Source: Manis javanica
Taxonomy: Eukaryota; Chordata; Mammalia; Pholidota; Manidae
Direction of reading: 5' to 3'
NCBI RefSeq assembly: GCF_040802235.1
Contig: NC_133169.1
Coordinates: 48,429,034 to 48,493,033, forward strand
DNA: 64,000 bases
Shown here: in pieces, positions 60,140 through 64,000 of the stretch
How the letters are laid out: each line of letters begins with the position of its first letter
Numbering within the stretch: the first letter of the stretch is position 1
Translations under genes and position numbers: made by a program
The notes under the pieces: generated by a model
Seen by the model: the letters and a program-made list of their open reading frames with translations, nothing else
Database searches by the model: none
What the model was told of the DNA's origin: nothing

Positions 60140-60353
60140 CAGAACTGTCCCTCTGGCATTTGGCCTGCCTGCATTCCCAACCCTCCGAGAGAGGAAGGCT
60201 GGGCAGTGGTTAGAGGAAATCTTGGAAGTGGAAAGCCCGAATCCCACAGGGTCTGGTCAGCCTGGTCATCCGGGAAGTCCACTGTATTGCATTTCTCCCG
60301 CTCCTCCGCTGGCACTGCCAGCTCGGTTCTGGTGGACAAAACCCTAATTCTCC
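60140..60353 (-). repeat. Segment Y, copy 1 (inverted)
   Basis: About 214 bp, reverse complement of 61391-61605 with roughly 10% difference by eye. On the minus strand both copies read VPAEER.K.NTVDFPDDQA then DQTLW.SGFPLP; the plus strand is also open. Product unknown. Confidence 0.85.
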
Positions 60354-61129
60354 CTCGGCCCCATAGAAGGGGGCACTGTCAGAATGGTCTCAGAGGGTAA
60401 GAGCCGCCGGAGATAAAAGGCACCTCTGAGGCCTCTGGCCAGCTGAGAGGCGAGGACCGGGCAGGAGTGGGGTGAGCTGGGGGAACCTGAAGGGCAGGGC
60501 TAGCCTGGGAACCAACTACTTCTGGAAAGGGGTCTGGCCATACAGGAGGATCCCACCCTTTGAGTATCCATGAGGAACCTGGGATGTTTGTCTTAAACCT
60601 GGGCTTCTGGCCCTACCTCAGGCATGCTGATTGCACAGGGACTCCCTGGGCAAAGTTCACGACAGACCAGTGAGGTTTCTCCAGGGGGAAAAGATGTAAT
60701 AATGTGGCTGAGTGAGGATGTCTCTGGGGAGTAAAGGTAGGAGGAGGTGGAAGAACAGGTGGCCTTGAGGGCAGCAAGGAAATCCTCTGCATGTACAGGC
60801 CAACAGCAAGGAAAGCACCTGCGCAGCATATCTACACGTGGAGAGGGGGTGGAGTCGCTGGCTCACCCCTCCATTTGTGCCAAGTGCCCAGGGAGGCACT
60901 GGCATGACCAAGTGGTGGGCAGCAAGCAGGATATTGAGGTGAACGAAAGAAGGGGTCTCCTATGACCACAGGAGAAACAAAATACATAGGTCAGGGTGGA
61001 GTTCTGTGTTGGAAAACCCTGTTAGGGGTGCCAAGGAGGCAGGTGATGTACATGCCTGTGACCCTTGGAGGTAAGTCATCAGGCTGCGGAGAAGCACAGC
61101 CAGGACAGCGCCCTAAGGAACCACAGTCC

Positions 61130-61262
61130 TTCCGCAAGCCTGAGAGGCAGGCACCCCGTCAACTGCCCTCCAATCCCACTGTGCGGTCTTCAGTGCCAAT
61201 TCTCCAGCTCAGGACTTTTGCACAGACTCTTCCCTCCAAATGAAACATTTCCCTCCATATAC
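61130..61262 (+). repeat. L2 fragment, left part of an interrupted copy
   Basis: Text such as aggacttttgcacagactct and tccctccaaatgaaacattt corresponds to the L2 ggacctttgcacttgctgtt line. The L2 resumes at 61606 after a 343-bp insertion. Confidence 0.6.
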
Positions 61263-61605
61263 CTTCCTTCCTTCCTGTGCCCTTCCCCCTTTAAAAACTA
61301 TTTCTGGACGGCGCGTGCAGCACGGTCCCATCCCGCCGGGGACGTGCGGGACCGCGAGGCGCCACCTGCCGCGCACCCTACGAATGAGAGGGAGAATTAG
61401 GGTTTTGTCCACAAGAACCGAGCTGGCGGTGCCAGCGGAGGAGCGGGATAAACGCAATACAGTGGACTTCCCGGATGACCAGGCCGACCAGACCCTGTGG
61501 AATTCGGGCTTTCCACTTCCAAGTTTTCCTCCAACCACTGCCCAGCCTTCCTCTCTTGGAGGGTTGGGAATGCTGGCAGGCCACAATGCCAGAGGGACAG
61601 TTCTG
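61263..61605 (+). other. Inserted X-Y mosaic inside an L2
   Basis: The segment from about 61272 to 61390 (X) repeats at 61979-62096. The segment 61391-61605 (Y) repeats inverted at 60140-60353. The block is flanked by imperfect direct repeats (61244-61262 and 61606-61629, both beginning aacatt and ending near tatac/tatctac), consistent with a target-site duplication. No A tail is visible. Confidence 0.7.
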
Positions 61606-61780
61606 AACATTATTCCCCCATGTATCTACAGGGCTCTCTCCCACCTTTCCTTTGTGTCTTTGTCCCAGTATCTCCCTGAACCTCTGTTCCTCACTCCATC
61701 GAATGTTAAAACTTCCAACAGAACAAGCCGTCTCTTTCTCGTTTATAACTCAATCCCCAGGCGGGTGCTCAGTAAATTGC
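61606..61780 (+). repeat. L2 fragment, right part of the interrupted copy
   Basis: Resumes with cccatgtatctacagggctc and ends with the ggcgggtgctcagtaaattg L2 terminus near 61778. Confidence 0.6.
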
Positions 61781-61978
61781 TTGTTTTTACGCTGCTATTG
61801 TTCTGAGCGCTTCAACTCTTTCTTTACTCGTCTACTCTCCGCAAACACCATGTGAAGCTAGCTCGTACTTCTAATCTCTTTACGCAGATGAAAAACTAAA
61901 TACGTTACAAAAAGAAAAGTAAATACTTCTGTATGATCCCTCATTTATTTTGCATATCTGACAGGGCTATCATCCTGA

Positions 61979-62096
61979 TCTGTGCCCCACCCCATTTAAA
62001 AACTATTTCCGGACGGCGCGAACAGCACAGTCCCATCCCACCGGGGACGTGCGGGACCGCGAGGCGTCACCTACCCGCGCACCCTGCGAATGAGAG
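61979..62096 (+). repeat. Segment X, RACK1-proximal copy
   Basis: About 118 bp, very similar to 61272-61390 (shared gacgtgcgggaccgcgaggc). A GT at 62099-62100 lies two bases past the end of similarity and could be a splice donor, so X may be a first exon from the RACK1 CpG island. Confidence 0.7.
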
Positions 62097-62755
62097 AGGT
62101 CGGCGGTCGGCCAGGCAGCCGCGCTTCCGGCTGCCCTGTGTGGGGGCACGTCCTTCAGGCGCCCCTGGGGTGGCCAGGCCCGAAGTCCCTAGATTTCAAA
62201 CACGGAGGTCCTCCCTCTCGGGGCCTGTAGGCCTTCGCCGAGCTCCGAGCGCTTCTGTTCTGGCGGGCGCGGGGCGGCTCGTTCCTCTCCGCTTCTCCGC
62301 TCCTGCCTTCGTCCCTCCGGACACAGAGTGCCTTATCTGCAAAAACCAAGGTTTCCGTGCTCTCTGCGCGTGGAAATGTTTGCTTAAAAATTCACCTGAG
62401 CACAGTTTATTTCAAAGTTTTAATAGCGTGCTTTTCATATTGTCCATCGCTGTTCACAGACGCTCCCGGAAACCGGGCGCCTCTGCATCGCGCGCCGAGC
62501 CGCCAAGAGAATGGGCGGAGCGGCGCTGACCCACGGCGGTCAGGGAAGCACGGACGGCCCTCCGGAAATGTGCCGGGCACGTCCTCTTCCCCTTCTCGGA
62601 CACAGGCCGCGTCTACGTTTGAGGGCCTTTTTAAACACTCGATCGTGTTACTTTCAGGATGTGTGTGTACGGCGCTGCCAGATTACGTGACGTGGCGGAG
62701 ACCAGGTCTTGTTACTTCACTTCCTCCTACGCCCTACATGGCGACACCATCTTGA

Positions 62756-63070
<315 letters not shown>

Positions 63071-63131
63071 TGAGCGTGCGCTGGCACCCGGCCGGCTCCG
63101 TCGGGGGTGAGGTGGGCACGGGCCGTGCGGC

Positions 63132-63194
63132 GCGGTGATGACCCCAACATGCCATCTGATGACCCGTGCTGAGACCCAGAGGCTGTTTCTGAGC
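63132..63194 (+). ncRNA. SNORD95: C/D box snoRNA SNORD95 in RACK1 intron 1
   Basis: C box GTGATGA at 63135-63141 and D box CTGA at 63189-63192. A terminal stem forms between GCGGC (63127-63131) and GCCGC (63196-63200). Text GGTGATGACCCCAACATGCC and AGAGGCTGTTTCTGAGC matches human SNORD95 as I recall it. SNORD95 is an intronic guide for 2'-O-methylation of 28S rRNA. The central part differs from my memory of the human sequence: here a CTGATGA block merges D'- and C'-like motifs. Confidence 0.85.
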
Positions 63195-63747
63195 TGCCGC
63201 TCGGCGGGGAGTGAGTGGGCTCGAGGCACCTCGGGAGTCCGGGTCCCGGCCTGCCCCTCTGCCGCCGGACCGTCCCCTGGGGGCCGCCTGTCGTTCGCTC
63301 CGCGCGGTTACAGGCCGTCCGCGGCCGGAGCGCGCCCGCTGCCGACTCGAAGAGCCTACTGAGTGGGGCGCGTCTCAGTAGAAAAGCGCTTTACGCGCCA
63401 CATGCTCTTTTTCTAAGCCCACTTGTGGCGCTCCAGCTTGTTTCCCACCCGGATCTGCCCCTGCGCGTTAGGCTTCGGGTAAGACTCGGAATGGGCGTCG
63501 AGCGGAGTGGCGGAAGGGGACTCCGCGGGCGCGGGTGGCGTTGTGCACACCCGAGCTGGTGCTCGCGGCGCTGCTTGGCTGTACCCGCCTCCTGAGCAGT
63601 GAGTCACCGGGCGCGCAGTCCTCCCCTCCCGAGTGTCTGATGGCTTGTCCCATGAGACCGCCAATGACCCTGAGGCGCCCTCCGCTACCCAGTGTCTGCA
63701 GGTGGGCCGTGGTGTCCTCACCCGGTTCCTTTCCGTTTCCCTCTTAG

Positions 63748-63919
63748 ACAAAACCATCATCATGTGGAAGCTGACCAGAGACGAGACTAACTACGGCATC
63801 CCACAGCGAGCTCTGCGGGGCCACTCCCACTTTGTCAGTGATGTGGTCATCTCCTCGGATGGCCAGTTTGCCCTTTCGGGCTCCTGGGATGGAACCCTTC
63901 GCCTCTGGGATCTCACAAC
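63748..63919 (+). CDS. RACK1: RACK1 exon 2, GC-type donor
   Basis: Acceptor CTCTTAG, then [34 protein letters not shown] and the [16 protein letters not shown] repeat end. The exon ends ...CTCACAAC in phase 2, followed by GCAAGT, a GC-AG donor. The alternative of reading on hits non-RACK1 sequence. The rest of RACK1 lies beyond the window. Confidence 0.97.
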
Positions 63920-64000
63920 GCAAGTAGCTGCTCACTTGACTCTGGGGCATCAGGGAAAGCAGGGCAGAGGGGAGGGAGAGGCACTGTCGGGAGGCTTCCC

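Noticed and set aside
61240-61806. A 188-codon frame running through the X-Y insertion and L2
   Set aside because: It crosses repeat boundaries, starts in L2 and ends in L2, so a single real protein is unlikely; only the Y segment is reported as a curiosity.

Overview
This window is nuclear DNA from a placental mammal. It shows spliced genes with GT/AG introns, CpG islands at two promoters, abundant L1 and L2/MIR relics, two class I endogenous retroviruses and the 5' end of RACK1. I see no Alu, B1/B2, carnivore tRNA-Lys SINE, Bov-tA/BovB or ERE. The two dispersed A-tailed repeats belong to a family I cannot name. A SINE-poor laurasiatherian such as a pangolin would fit, but that is a guess. 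An IRG GTPase cluster beside RACK1 resembles the mouse chromosome 11 arrangement (Tgtp/Irgm1 near Rack1).

Layout. 1-3.3 kb: antisense L1 relics. 3.3-8.8 kb: endogenous retrovirus A (ERV-A), minus strand. 9.2-11.5 kb: an intact interferon-inducible GTPase gene, TGTP/IIGP1-like (GKS class), whose whole coding region lies in one exon, with candidate GAS, kappaB and ISRE-like sites upstream. 11.5-22.9 kb: gene-poor DNA with MER5-like, L1 and simple repeats. 22.96-24.04 kb, minus: an IRGM-type (GMS-class) GTPase with several frame breaks, called a pseudogene. 24.3-33.2 kb: retroposon and L1 fragments. 33.2-38.3 kb, minus: ERV-B, whose pol is related to ERV-A but whose LTR belongs to another family. 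38.9-39.3 kb: a lone LTR of the ERV-B type in the opposite orientation.

39.4-51.9 kb, plus strand: the main discovery candidate, a complete-looking MHC class I-like gene outside the MHC. It has a CpG-island first exon coding a signal peptide, a 108-bp phase-1 symmetric extra exon, alpha1, alpha2, alpha3, transmembrane and tail exons. All junctions are in phase and open. Seven of the eight conserved residues that hold peptide ends in classical class I are present. No in-frame ATG is seen; the best start is a CTG in good context.

52.4-57.9 kb: a solo LTR and a 3.5-kb antisense L1. 57.9-62.1 kb: no recognised gene, but an odd mosaic of duplicated and inverted GC-rich segments. 62.0-64.0 kb: the RACK1 CpG-island promoter, exon 1, intron 1 containing SNORD95, and exon 2, which ends in a GC-type donor.

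Together the locus places cell-autonomous immunity GTPases, one intact and one decayed, next to a non-MHC class I-like gene and the housekeeping gene RACK1. A shared regulatory or functional link is inference only.
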